This document shows, piece by piece, positions 7,026-14,006 of a DNA stretch of 15,757 nt. A program made the translations under genes and the position numbers. This DNA comes from Verrucomicrobiota bacterium (GTDB taxonomy: Bacteria > Verrucomicrobiota > Verrucomicrobiia > Chthoniobacterales > UBA10450), in NCBI GenBank assembly GCA_003217965.1, contig QHNB01000081.1, forward strand, positions 1 to 15,757, written 5' to 3'. Each line of letters starts with the position of its first letter. Position 1 is the stretch's first letter. The notes below the pieces were generated by a model that did not search any database, had not been told where the DNA came from, and saw only the letters and a list, made by a program, of their open reading frames with translations.

Positions 7026-8285
7026 TTACTCTTTCACGCGCTCGATGTGCGCGCCAAGTTCGCTTAGTTTTTCGTCGAGGTGTTCGTAACCGCGATCGAT
7101 GTGGTAAACGCGGCTCACTTCTGTGATTCCCTCGGCCTTTAAGCCTGCTAGAACCAGCGCGGCCGAGGCGCGCAGATCGCTCGCCATTACTGGTGCGCCA
7201 GTGAGACGATGCACGCCTTGAATCACCGCGGTCGAGCCCTCCAACTGCATGTTGGCGCCCATTCGTTTCAACTCGGCCACATGCATATATCGCTGCGGAA
7301 AGACGTTTTCCGTAACCACGCTGATTCCGTCAGTTGTGGAGAGCAGCGCACACATTTGCGCCTGCATGTCCGTCGGAAATCCAGGGTATGGCTCGGTCTC
7401 GAGCTCAAGCGGCTTCGCCACTCCGTTCGGTAAGACCGTAAGTGAATTCTTTTTTGCCTCGATCTTAAAGCCGCAGCCAGTCAATGCGTTGGTGATCGCG
7501 GTAAGATGTTGCGGCTCGGCACGGTTAATTGTTACGCCTTTCCCCGCGATCGCACCTGCGACCAAAAATGTGCCGGCTTCGATTCGATCAGGAATAATAT
7601 CGTGTTCTGCCCCATGCAACTCCTTCACTCCTTCGATGATCAAGCGCCGTGTTCCCGCCCCTTCAATTTTGGCGCCCATCTTGTTCAGGAAATCGGCCAG
7701 GTCGCAGACTTCCGGCTCCGCGGCCGCGCCTTCGATCACGGTTGTTCCTTCGGCGAGGACAGCGGCCATCATCACATTATCGGTACCGAGGACGGTCGGA
7801 CCAAACTTCCCGCGCAAATTGATGACAGCGCCGTTCAGTTTGGGCGCGAAAACTTTGACGTCGCCTCCCTGCACCCGCATCGCCGCCCCGAGAGCTTCGA
7901 ATCCTTTCAGGTGCAAATCGATCGGTCGATCGCCAATGACGCAGCCGCCTGGCAGGGCAACGGTCGCCTCCTTGCACCGGCCTAAGAGGGGACCGAGCAC
8001 GCAAACCGACGCCCGCATTTTGCGCACGACGTCGTAAGGAGCGACCGAATCCGTTTTCTCTGCGGTTACGGTGACGGTGCCGCTGGCCCGTTCCACCTGG
8101 GCACCGAGGTGCATTAAAATCTGCAACATGTAGTGCGTGTCGCTCAGGTCGGGCACCCGATGAATCGTACAGGGTTCGCGCGTTAAGAGGGTGGCGGCCA
8201 GGATCGGCAAGGCCGAGTTTTTCGAGCCGCTGATTTTGATCGAGCCGGCGAGACCATTCCCGCCATGCACAAGAATCTTATCCAT
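7026..8285 (-). CDS. murA: UDP-N-acetylglucosamine 1-carboxyvinyltransferase
   Basis: MurA transfers enolpyruvate from phosphoenolpyruvate to UDP-GlcNAc, the first committed step of peptidoglycan precursor synthesis in the cytoplasm. The 419-aa length is normal. Key residues stand almost exactly at E. coli positions: K22 in SGSKNSALPIL, the active-site C115 in LPGGCVIGDRPIDLH with R120, and the general-base Asp in FPTDMQAQ (D306). With a Cys at 115, it is expected to be of the fosfomycin-sensitive type. The ATG (8283-8285) overlaps the prmC stop by 8 bp (ATGGATAA), so the two are translationally coupled. It has no strong ribosome site of its own. The gene is intact and highly typical. Confidence 0.97.
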   Translation of the reverse strand: MDKILVHGGNGLAGSIKISGSKNSALPILAATLLTREPCTIHRVPDLSDTHYMLQILMHLGAQVERASGTVTVTAEKTDSVAPYDVVRKMRASVCVLGPLLGRCKEATVALPGGCVIGDRPIDLHLKGFEALGAAMRVQGGDVKVFAPKLNGAVINLRGKFGPTVLGTDNVMMAAVLAEGTTVIEGAAAEPEVCDLADFLNKMGAKIEGAGTRRLIIEGVKELHGAEHDIIPDRIEAGTFLVAGAIAGKGVTINRAEPQHLTAITNALTGCGFKIEAKKNSLTVLPNGVAKPLELETEPYPGFPTDMQAQMCALLSTTDGISVVTENVFPQRYMHVAELKRMGANMQLEGSTAVIQGVHRLTGAPVMASDLRASAALVLAGLKAEGITEVSRVYHIDRGYEHLDEKLSELGAHIERVKE

Positions 8286-9111
8286 ACCGGGCGAACAAAA
8301 AACGCGTTACACCTGAATAATCGTTTTTCGCCTCAATGTCGCCGTAATTCTTCTCGTGCAGAAATTCGGCCAGGGTGCCGGACTGGCCAATCCCGGCCTC
8401 GAGCGCGAGCAAACCGCCGGGATGGAGATAGGCCGGCGCCGATTCGATCAACTGGCGAATGAGTTCATCGCCCCGATCGCCGGCAAAAAGGGCGACTTCC
8501 GGATCGCGCAAGACTTCAGGCGCCAGCTCATCGCGATCGAGTCTTGAAATATAGGGAAGGTTCGCGACAATCAGGTCAAACTTGCCACTAATATTTTCGA
8601 GTAAGTTGCTCTGAACGAATTCAACGCCTGTCAGCCCGAGCCGGGCGGCGTTATCGCGCGCGAGCGAGAGCGCTTCGCCTGAAATGTCCGAGCCAATGAT
8701 TTGGGCCTCGGGAAATTTGCGTGCGAGAGAGAGCGCGATGACACCGGTTCCAGTGCCGACGTCGAGAATTTTGGATTTCGGATCATAGATTTCGGATTGG
8801 ACGAACTCGACTAGCTGCTCGGTTTCCGGCCGCGGAACCAACGCCCGTCTGTCGCAAAGGAAAAGGTTTCCACAAAACTCGATTGTTCCGAGCAAATGCT
8901 GCAACGGTTCGTTTTGTCCGCGGCGACGAACGAGTTCGCGCAGCGGCGTCAGTTCCGATTCTGAAAGCTCTCGCTCAAACTCCAGGTAAATGTCCAGCCG
9001 CCTGCGCCCTAGAGAGTGGGCAAGAAGATGCTCCGCGTTGAGTCGAGGATTCTCGATTCCGCGTTTTTTGAAATATGCGGTAGTGGATTGAAGGACATCC
9101 AACACTGTCAT
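8278..9111 (-). CDS. prmC: Peptide chain release factor N5-glutamine methyltransferase
   Basis: PrmC (HemK) methylates the glutamine of the GGQ motif in release factors, using S-adenosylmethionine. The 277-aa protein has an N-terminal helical domain (1-75), RPETE at 94-98, the SAM-binding loop DVGTGTG starting at D117, a GSD acidic residue after the second strand, and NLPY at 184-187. NLPY stands where most PrmC enzymes have NPPY; the Asn, second Pro and Tyr are kept, so activity is likely. Residues 105-116 (QSEIYDPKSKIL), just before the SAM loop, are encoded by two copies of a GATTTCGGAT element. The gene lies 165 bp downstream of prfA, whose product is its substrate, and overlaps murA by 8 bp. 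Start is the ATG at 9109-9111. Confidence 0.95.
   Translation of the reverse strand: MTVLDVLQSTTAYFKKRGIENPRLNAEHLLAHSLGRRRLDIYLEFERELSESELTPLRELVRRRGQNEPLQHLLGTIEFCGNLFLCDRRALVPRPETEQLVEFVQSEIYDPKSKILDVGTGTGVIALSLARKFPEAQIIGSDISGEALSLARDNAARLGLTGVEFVQSNLLENISGKFDLIVANLPYISRLDRDELAPEVLRDPEVALFAGDRGDELIRQLIESAPAYLHPGGLLALEAGIGQSGTLAEFLHEKNYGDIEAKNDYSGVTRFLFARYG
8774..8797. repeat. Two direct copies of GATTTCGGAT inside prmC
   Basis: GATTTCGGAT occurs at 8774-8783 and again at 8788-8797, 14 bases apart, within the prmC coding region (encoding part of SEIYDPKSKI on the minus strand). The same core is present at the start of nfo, in both orientations. This linker just before the methyltransferase motif I is variable in PrmC proteins, so an insertion here would be tolerated. 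Confidence 0.5.
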
Positions 9112-9220
9112 GAACTCGTCCAGTTACTGCGGCGTCATGAATGCGGCTTTTGACCCGTTGCGTTGATCAGGACAGGGCCGCATGCCGAACGAGCCTTCAT
9201 TGCCGAACTCTCCCACCTCT

Positions 9221-9260
9221 ATCGCGAGATTTCTCGCCATCTTCGCAGCTCAGAATGACT
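9221..9260. repeat. Degenerate dispersed repeat between prfA and prmC
   Basis: The 165-bp prfA-prmC spacer contains a short hairpin (GCGAG, 4-base loop, CTCGC, at 9224-9237) followed by CTTCGCAGCTCAGAATGACT at 9241-9260. From memory, this strongly resembles a repeat scattered through many soil-bacterial genomes (forms such as GAGATTCTTCGCTGCGCTCAGAATGAC). The copy is imperfect, with about ten extra bases inside. No gene is visible in the spacer. It is an old non-coding remnant, and it separates prmC from the prfA stop. Confidence 0.45.
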
Positions 9261-9276
9261 GATTGCGCGGCGCGCA

Positions 9277-10374
9277 TCAGCTCGCCAGCGACGTCTCTTT
9301 GAGTCGCTCCGTCAGATATGCTGCCTGTAACGCGGCAATCATCTCCGACAGATCGCCTTCCATGAAGCGGTCGAGATGATAGAGCGTGAGCCCGATTCGA
9401 TGATCGGTCACACGGTTTTGCGGAAAATTGTAAGTACGAATTTTTTCCTCACGACCGCCACTACCTATCTGACTTTTGCGATGGGCCGCATACTTCTCCT
9501 GCTCCTCACGCTGCTTGGCTTGGAGCAAACGCGACCGTAAAATGCTGAGCGCTTTCTCCTTATTCTTCTGCTGACTGCGCCCATCCTGGCAGCGCACGAT
9601 CGTGCCGGTTGGAATATGCATGACTTGGACGGCTGAATCGGTCGTGTTGACACCCTGCCCCCCGGGTCCACCCGCCCGGCAAACCTCGATGCGGAGCTCC
9701 TCTGACTTTAGCTCCAGATCGATCTCCTCCGCTTCCGGCAAGACTGCAACGGTCGCGGTGCTCGTGTGAATGCGCCCTTGCGCTTCCGTTGCGGGGACTC
9801 GTTGCACTCGATGGACACCGCTTTCGTAGCGCAGTTTCCGAAAAACGGATTCGCCGCTGACTTTGAAAATGACTTCCTTCAAGCCGCCGAATTCAGAAGG
9901 GCTCGATTCCATGTCCTCAATCTTCAATCCGGCGGTTTCGGCGTAGCGGGTGTACATCCGGTACAATTCGGCCGCGAAAATCGCAGCTTCGCTTCCGCCG
10001 GTGCCGGCCCGAATTTCAATGATTGCATCGCGGTTCTCGTTTTCATCCGGCGGAAGCAGGGCGATCTGCACGTCGCGTTCGAGTTCGGCGACGCGCTTTT
10101 CCAGTTGCGGAATCTCTTCCTGCGCCATTTGTGCGAGATCGCTGTCAGGGGAATTGGCAAGATCGCGATTGTCCGCCAATTGGGTGCGCGCGGCCGAAAG
10201 CTCGTTCCACTTCGCCAGCAGTTCCTTCACGCCGGAATGCTCGCGCATGATCTCGCTGGCGCGTTTACGATTTTCGAAAAGGCGCGGGTCAGCAATCTCG
10301 CGTTCCAATTGCTCGAATCGTTCGCGTTTACGTTCAATGAGAAGATTGAAATCCATTGGTGCTTTTGTGGCCAC
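9277..10374 (-). CDS. prfA: Peptide chain release factor 1
   Basis: RF1 recognises UAA and UAG and triggers peptide release on the ribosome. The 365-aa protein has the codon-recognition tripeptide PAT at 194-196 (RVPATEAQGRIHTS), which identifies RF1 rather than RF2, and the catalytic GGQ at 238-240 in AGGPGGQGVNTTDSAVQ. The N-terminal coiled-coil domain (about 10-105) and the C-terminal FPQNRVTDHRIG are standard. Starts: GTG at 10372-10374 (MATKAPMDFN) or ATG at 10354-10356 (MDFNLL); the second matches the usual RF1 beginning more closely. It lies between rpmE (58-bp gap) and prmC (165-bp gap containing a repeat), so it shares an operon with the enzyme that methylates its GGQ glutamine. Confidence 0.96.
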   Translation of the reverse strand: MATKAPMDFNLLIERKRERFEQLEREIADPRLFENRKRASEIMREHSGVKELLAKWNELSAARTQLADNRDLANSPDSDLAQMAQEEIPQLEKRVAELERDVQIALLPPDENENRDAIIEIRAGTGGSEAAIFAAELYRMYTRYAETAGLKIEDMESSPSEFGGLKEVIFKVSGESVFRKLRYESGVHRVQRVPATEAQGRIHTSTATVAVLPEAEEIDLELKSEELRIEVCRAGGPGGQGVNTTDSAVQVMHIPTGTIVRCQDGRSQQKNKEKALSILRSRLLQAKQREEQEKYAAHRKSQIGSGGREEKIRTYNFPQNRVTDHRIGLTLYHLDRFMEGDLSEMIAALQAAYLTERLKETSLAS

Positions 10375-10432
10375 GACGCTCTGTCGCCGTGAGAGAGACG
10401 CCCCGCCAGAGCAGGGCGGCTGCAGAATTCAG

Positions 10433-10660
10433 CTAAGATTGTTTGCCGCTGCGCGTCGCCTTTGTGCTGCCGTAGCGGCGGGCGAATTTCTCGACTCGGC
10501 CGGCAGTATCGACGAATTTCTGTTCGCCGGTGAAAAACGGATGGCAGGCGGCGCAAATGCCGATTTTAATATCACGCCGCGTCGAACGTGTGTGATAGAC
10601 GGCACCACAGGCGCAGACGATATCGGTCTGGTAATATTCAGGATGAATGTCCGCCTTCAT
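10433..10660 (-). CDS. rpmE: 50S ribosomal protein L31, zinc-binding form
   Basis: A 75-aa L31 of the large ribosomal subunit. It begins MKADIHPEYYQTDIVCACG and contains CAACHPFFTGEQKFVDTAGR, the family signature. The four zinc-ligand cysteines are present (C16, C18, C36, C39), so this is the C+ form that can act as a zinc store and be replaced by a Cys-less paralogue under zinc limitation. The reading frame stays open upstream to 10780, but the conserved N-terminus fixes the ATG at 10658-10660. It is the first gene of the rpmE-prfA-prmC-murA run and diverges from the AMP-ligase, with 47 bp between the chosen starts. Confidence 0.96.
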   Translation of the reverse strand: MKADIHPEYYQTDIVCACGAVYHTRSTRRDIKIGICAACHPFFTGEQKFVDTAGRVEKFARRYGSTKATRSGKQS

Positions 10661-10678
10661 ATTCAAAAACGAGCGCAC

Positions 10679-10707
10679 AGCGTAAGCGCGATCCATCATT
10701 TTCGCAA
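10679..10707 (-). promoter_or_regulatory. Possible sigma-70-type promoter for the rpmE operon
   Basis: On the minus strand, TTGCGA (10707-10702) and TACGCT (10684-10679) are separated by 17 bases, and the rpmE ATG begins 18 bases further on. Match to consensus is partial in both hexamers, so this is only a candidate. It lies in the 47-bp gap between divergent genes, where a promoter is required. Confidence 0.25.
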
Positions 10708-12210
10708 GTGAACACGCGGAATGATCCGCTCTTGGCCGCTTGGGAAAAGTCGCTTGCGGAAAATCGTGATCGCCCGGCAATCTTAAACGGGGATGGCGGA
10801 GTTAATCGCACCTTTTCTGGAATCGAGGAGCGAGCGCAGTTTTTTACGCATCAACTGAAATCGCTCCGGCCGGGCGACGTTGTCGCGATTCAAATTGGCA
10901 ACCATCCCGACTGGCCATCGCTGTTTCTTGCCTGCCTGCGGCAGCAAATCGTCGTTCTGCCCCTCGAACGATCCATTACTGAAAAAGAACGCACCGCAGC
11001 TATGGAAATTTGCTGCGCCAGTGCGGTATTCGCGTCGGCGCAGGAGGGTAATGAAGTGGTGCTGTTGCGCGATCCAGATGTAGCTGCCGCCGTCCCCGGC
11101 GGCAGAGGACTCGCCGCTAGATCGGATGTAGCTGCCACCGTCCCCGGCAGCAGAGAGCTTGACGCTCAGCCGCTGAAAATCACGGCGCCGCCTCATTGGG
11201 GCCCAAATCAGCCCTCTCTTTTAAAACTTACTTCCGGCACGACGGCCGCCCCGCGTGTGATCCGCTTTCGCAGTGAGCAATTGCTCGCCGATTCCGAGAA
11301 CATCTGCCGTACGATGGGCATCACGCGGGGCGATTTGAATTACGGTGTGATTCCGATTTCTCATTCTTACGGCTTCAGCAATTTGCTTACGCCGCTGATG
11401 GCGCATGGCATCCCGATGGCACTAAGCAGCGATCGCATGCCGCGGGCCATTATCGATGGCCTGGTCGCGACGCGCGCCACGGTTTTTCCCGGCATGCCAG
11501 TTTTCTACCAATCGCTGTGCGAACTAAACGCGGTTCCATCGCTACTAGAGTTGCGGCTCTGCATTTCCGCGGGGGCACCGCTCGCGATTGAGCTCGCGCA
11601 CGCTTTCCGCGCCCAATTCACTCATGAAATCCATTCCTTCTATGGATCGTCGGAGTGCGGCGGCATTTGTTACGCGCGCGAACCAGAGTCGTTGGCTGGC
11701 TTTGTTGGCCAGCCGATGCAGGGCGTTGATGTCGAACTGCTCGATCCTGGAAGCGCGTTTTCACGGATTCGCGTGCGCAGTCGCGCTGTCGGCGACGGCT
11801 ATTTCCCCGAACCGGACGAATCCAGGCTCGGAAACGGAATCTTTCTTCCTGACGATTTGCTCCAGAAAACGGCCTCTGGTTATCGGATTGTCGGACGCGT
11901 TTCCGATCTAATCAATGTCGCCGGTAAGAAGGTGAATCCAGCAGAAGTGGAAGCGGAGATTTTGCGTTACGAAGGAGTTCATCAGGCAATCGCCTTCGGC
12001 TGTCATTCAGAGCGACGCAATCAAGAAATTGCCGCGTGCGTGGTGGCCCGGGAGGACATCTCCGAAGGAGAATTGCTTGCCCATTTGCGGTCTCGCCTGA
12101 GTAGTTGGCAAGTACCGCGCCGCATCTACTTCGTCGACGCAATTCCGGTCAGCGAACGCGGGAAAACGAGCCGGCAAGATCTGGCACGCCGATATGCGAG
12201 CAGAGCGTAG
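10708..12210 (+). CDS. AMP-forming acyl-CoA synthetase/ligase family protein
   Basis: A 500-aa ANL-superfamily enzyme that would activate a carboxylic acid with ATP and pass it to CoA or another thiol. From the GTG at 10708 the motifs are: P-loop TSGTT at 175-179, YGSSECGG at 312-319, the ATP-ribose Asp near PDD (382-383), hinge GRVSD at 396-400 followed by GKKVNP, and the C-terminal catalytic Lys in RGKTSR (K486). The frame extends upstream to 10588, but those codons lie antisense to rpmE and have no family character, so GTG 10708 is preferred. Residues 124-155 are two in-frame 16-residue repeats (DVAAAVPGGRGLAARS and DVAATVPGSRELDAQP) encoded by hairpin-forming DNA, between the N-terminal subdomain and the P-loop. 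Substrate cannot be told by eye. It stands alone, divergent from rpmE and followed by a 333-bp spacer. Confidence 0.88.
   Translation: MNTRNDPLLAAWEKSLAENRDRPAILNGDGGVNRTFSGIEERAQFFTHQLKSLRPGDVVAIQIGNHPDWPSLFLACLRQQIVVLPLERSITEKERTAAMEICCASAVFASAQEGNEVVLLRDPDVAAAVPGGRGLAARSDVAATVPGSRELDAQPLKITAPPHWGPNQPSLLKLTSGTTAAPRVIRFRSEQLLADSENICRTMGITRGDLNYGVIPISHSYGFSNLLTPLMAHGIPMALSSDRMPRAIIDGLVATRATVFPGMPVFYQSLCELNAVPSLLELRLCISAGAPLAIELAHAFRAQFTHEIHSFYGSSECGGICYAREPESLAGFVGQPMQGVDVELLDPGSAFSRIRVRSRAVGDGYFPEPDESRLGNGIFLPDDLLQKTASGYRIVGRVSDLINVAGKKVNPAEVEAEILRYEGVHQAIAFGCHSERRNQEIAACVVAREDISEGELLAHLRSRLSSWQVPRRIYFVDAIPVSERGKTSRQDLARRYASRA
11077..11172 (+). repeat. Two tandem 48-bp palindromic repeat units in frame inside the ligase gene
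   Basis: Unit 1 (11077-11124) and unit 2 (11125-11172) both begin GATGTAGCTGCC and match at 38 of 48 positions. Each is exactly 16 codons, so the reading frame is preserved. Unit 1 contains CTGCCGCC and GGCGGCAG around the loop GTCCCC, a perfect 8-bp hairpin. Unit 2 has a weaker version (GCTGCC/GGCAGC, 6 bp, 9-base loop). The codons translate to DVAA(A/T)VPG(G/S)R followed by a variable tail. Confidence 0.8.
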
Positions 12211-12234
12211 CTTTATCGGCGACCGCAACCGAGG

Positions 12235-12253
12235 GAATTGCGGCTTGCAATTC
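12235..12253 (+). terminator. Hairpin downstream of the ligase gene (possible terminator, no U-tract)
   Basis: GAATTGC (12235-12241) and GCAATTC (12247-12253) form a perfect 7-bp stem with a GGCTT loop, 24 bases after the ligase TAG. There is no following T-run, so it is not a classical intrinsic terminator; it may only protect the 3' end of the transcript. Confidence 0.3.
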
Positions 12254-12274
12254 ACTTAACGTACGGAACACCTT

Positions 12275-12403
12275 ATGCGTACGATTGTTTCTTCCTTATT
12301 CCTTCGCGTCGTTGTTTTGATTATCGGCTCGAGCCTGCTCCACTACGGTGAAGACCGACCGCGGCCACGGCATCACGAGAGGCATGGACGCGTCTTGACC
12401 TAG
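12275..12403 (+). CDS. Possible small ORF, 42 aa, with signal-like hydrophobic N-terminus
   Basis: ATG at 12275 opens a 42-codon frame ending at TAG 12401-12403. The product starts MRTIVSSLFLRVVVLIIGSS, a basic residue then a hydrophobic segment of about 17 residues. This is followed by a charged, His- and Arg-rich tail (RPRPRHHERHGR). The ATG lies in the loop between two CGTACG palindromes, which could pair and hide it. The only ribosome-site-like sequence is GGAACACC. I recognise no family, and a chance ORF in a spacer is as likely as a real small membrane or secreted peptide. Confidence 0.25.
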   Translation: MRTIVSSLFLRVVVLIIGSSLLHYGEDRPRPRHHERHGRVLT

Positions 12404-12543
12404 CGGCGTATATTTTTGCTCCAGAGAGGCACCGTTTGATCGGGACCCAGTCCGAGAAAAATGCTTTTCATTTTGCGAGAAGCGTAATTTGTTAACATAA
12501 CACGCTGGTTTGCGGGCCGAACCCCGCGCCCGCACTGTTTCCT

Positions 12544-13977
12544 GTGAACGATTCTGCAGCGTCACCTTCTCCCAGCTCGCCACCCCGGCGAATCGTTGTC
12601 ATCGACGACAGTCTCATGCTGCTCAATTTCGTCCGGGAAATCCTCGAGGAGGCCAACTACGAGGTCATCACCGCCGCGACTGGGGAAGAGGGGTTGCAGG
12701 TGACTCGAGAACAGAAACCGGATTTTGTGATTCTGGATTATGTTCTGCCTGATTTGAAAGGTGACGAAGTGAGCCGCCAGCTGGCGCAGGATGAGAGGAC
12801 CGCGCAGATTCCGGTGCTTTACATGTCCGGCTTCGCTTCCGAGATTCAAGATGTAGACTCGCAATCCTCAAATGTGGTGGGACTCCTCGGCAAACCGTTC
12901 ACAGCTGATTTGTTGTTAAATGCAGTTAATGAGTGCTTGCCGCGGATTTCCGACGAAAGTGTCGTAATGGAGGGAACCAGCACAAAATCCGAGGCCGCAA
13001 TCAGTTCAGAATTTGCCAATGTGATTGGACCGGAAGTGGAATCTCCGGAAGCCGTTGCCTCGAGCTCGCCGATTTGGGGTGAGGCAGCGGTCGCGCCCGC
13101 CCACAGCGATTTTGGCGATTCCGCCTACACTCCTCCTCAAGCAATGGATACCAGTTCGTCATCAACATTCGAAGTCTTGCCCGGGAAGGAAGTGTTTTTC
13201 GCCGGTGATACGAACTTCTTTTCGCTGACTTGGGCGTTACGGACGATTGGCGCTGAAAAATTGACCGGTGCGTTGCGTTGCTTTTGGACGAAACAAGACG
13301 TGGAGCTGTTTGCTAGGGAGGGCAAAATTCTGCTCGTGACCACTCGGGATGCCGAGGTCTACTGTTCGGAAGCACCCATTACCCTTGTCAATGTAGCTGC
13401 TGACCGGGTGGAGGAGGCTCGGATGCAGCAATCACAAACTGGTTGTCCCTTGTTCCTTACGCTGGCGCGAGAAGATTTGATTTTACGCGATGCTGCCCTG
13501 CAACTTGTGCAGCATTACGGCCAAAAACTTTTCTCGCAATTGTGGACTGCCCCACGTGTGCGATTGCTTTTTGAGCAGACGACCGAAATCCCAGAGTTTG
13601 CCAATGAGGTTCCTCCGGAGGAGGACATTGAACACTGGACGCTGGCGTCCATCCGTTTTGTCCAATACCAGAACGCCCTCGATAAGCTTTCCTACGATCC
13701 GAGCTGGATTCCAGCTTACACCCGCGATGGATTTGAACGCGTCCAGAACCTGCGCCTCACTGTGGCCGAGGCGCAGTTCGCATCGCAGTTCAATGGCACC
13801 CGTTCACTCGCGCAAATCGCGCGTAATCTTCGCCTCGATCTTAAACTCGCGCGGCTCACCCTTTTTCGTTTTTGCGCGATGGAAATCGTCGAAGTCTGGC
13901 CTCCAACCACGCCGGAAACAGTCGAACACGGAGGTGTTCTCAAGCGCCTCCGGCGCAAGCTTGGTTTGACCGAGTAG
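12544..13977 (+). CDS. Response regulator: receiver domain plus DUF4388 (PATAN-like) domain
   Basis: A 477-aa regulator. Residues 15-135 are a complete CheY-like receiver: acidic pair D21-D22 (VVIDDS), phospho-acceptor D65 (VILDYVLPDLKG), S95 in LYMSG and K117 in LLGKPF. Residues about 135-210 are a Ser/Ala-rich, probably disordered linker. From about 215 (EVFFAGDTNFFSLTWALRTI, then GAEKLTGALRCF) comes a DUF4388-like domain, with the usual pattern of helix, GxL strand and gluF-x-x-G-K-I-L. DUF4388/PATAN domains often accompany receivers in gliding, motility or polysaccharide signalling. The C-terminal 150 residues are helical, ending in a basic tail (LKRLRRKLGLTE). No DNA-binding domain or output enzyme is evident and no histidine kinase lies nearby, so it is an orphan. 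Start is GTG at 12544-12546. The ROK-kinase gene follows after 29 bp. Confidence 0.85.
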   Translation: MNDSAASPSPSSPPRRIVVIDDSLMLLNFVREILEEANYEVITAATGEEGLQVTREQKPDFVILDYVLPDLKGDEVSRQLAQDERTAQIPVLYMSGFASEIQDVDSQSSNVVGLLGKPFTADLLLNAVNECLPRISDESVVMEGTSTKSEAAISSEFANVIGPEVESPEAVASSSPIWGEAAVAPAHSDFGDSAYTPPQAMDTSSSSTFEVLPGKEVFFAGDTNFFSLTWALRTIGAEKLTGALRCFWTKQDVELFAREGKILLVTTRDAEVYCSEAPITLVNVAADRVEEARMQQSQTGCPLFLTLAREDLILRDAALQLVQHYGQKLFSQLWTAPRVRLLFEQTTEIPEFANEVPPEEDIEHWTLASIRFVQYQNALDKLSYDPSWIPAYTRDGFERVQNLRLTVAEAQFASQFNGTRSLAQIARNLRLDLKLARLTLFRFCAMEIVEVWPPTTPETVEHGGVLKRLRRKLGLTE

Positions 13978-14006
13978 GAAGCGGCCGAGCTGCCACCACA
14001 GGGGCA

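Larger units (their letters stand above)
12211..12543. other. 333-bp spacer: hairpins and possible promoter upstream of the regulator
   Basis: No conserved gene is visible. It holds a 7-bp hairpin after the ligase stop (12235-12253), a pair of CGTACG palindromes (12260-12265 and 12278-12283), and a possible 42-codon ORF (12275-12403). An AT-rich stretch at about 12455-12505 contains the hairpin AAAATG-CTTTT-CATTTT and TTGTTAACATAAC, which could hold the promoter of the response-regulator gene. I could not assign -35/-10 boxes with confidence. Confidence 0.5.

Noticed and set aside
7249..8037. Plus-strand ORF of 262 codons antisense to murA
   Set aside because: Shadow of murA, which has all catalytic residues; the antisense product is Ser/Pro/Arg-rich with no domain pattern.
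10588..10707. N-terminal extension of the ligase ORF to 10588
   Set aside because: It lies antisense to rpmE and encodes Arg/His-rich sequence without family resemblance; the GTG at 10708 gives a normal N-terminus.
9766..10711. Two long plus-strand ORFs antisense to prfA and rpmE
   Set aside because: Both mirror conserved genes and show composition typical of reversed codons; no start context or motifs.
11077..11172. CRISPR-like tandem repeat
   Set aside because: Only two adjacent units with no spacers, and they are in frame within a conserved gene.
12296..12583. Minus-strand 95-codon ORF across the spacer and regulator start
   Set aside because: No family resemblance, and it overlaps the 5' end of a well-supported gene.
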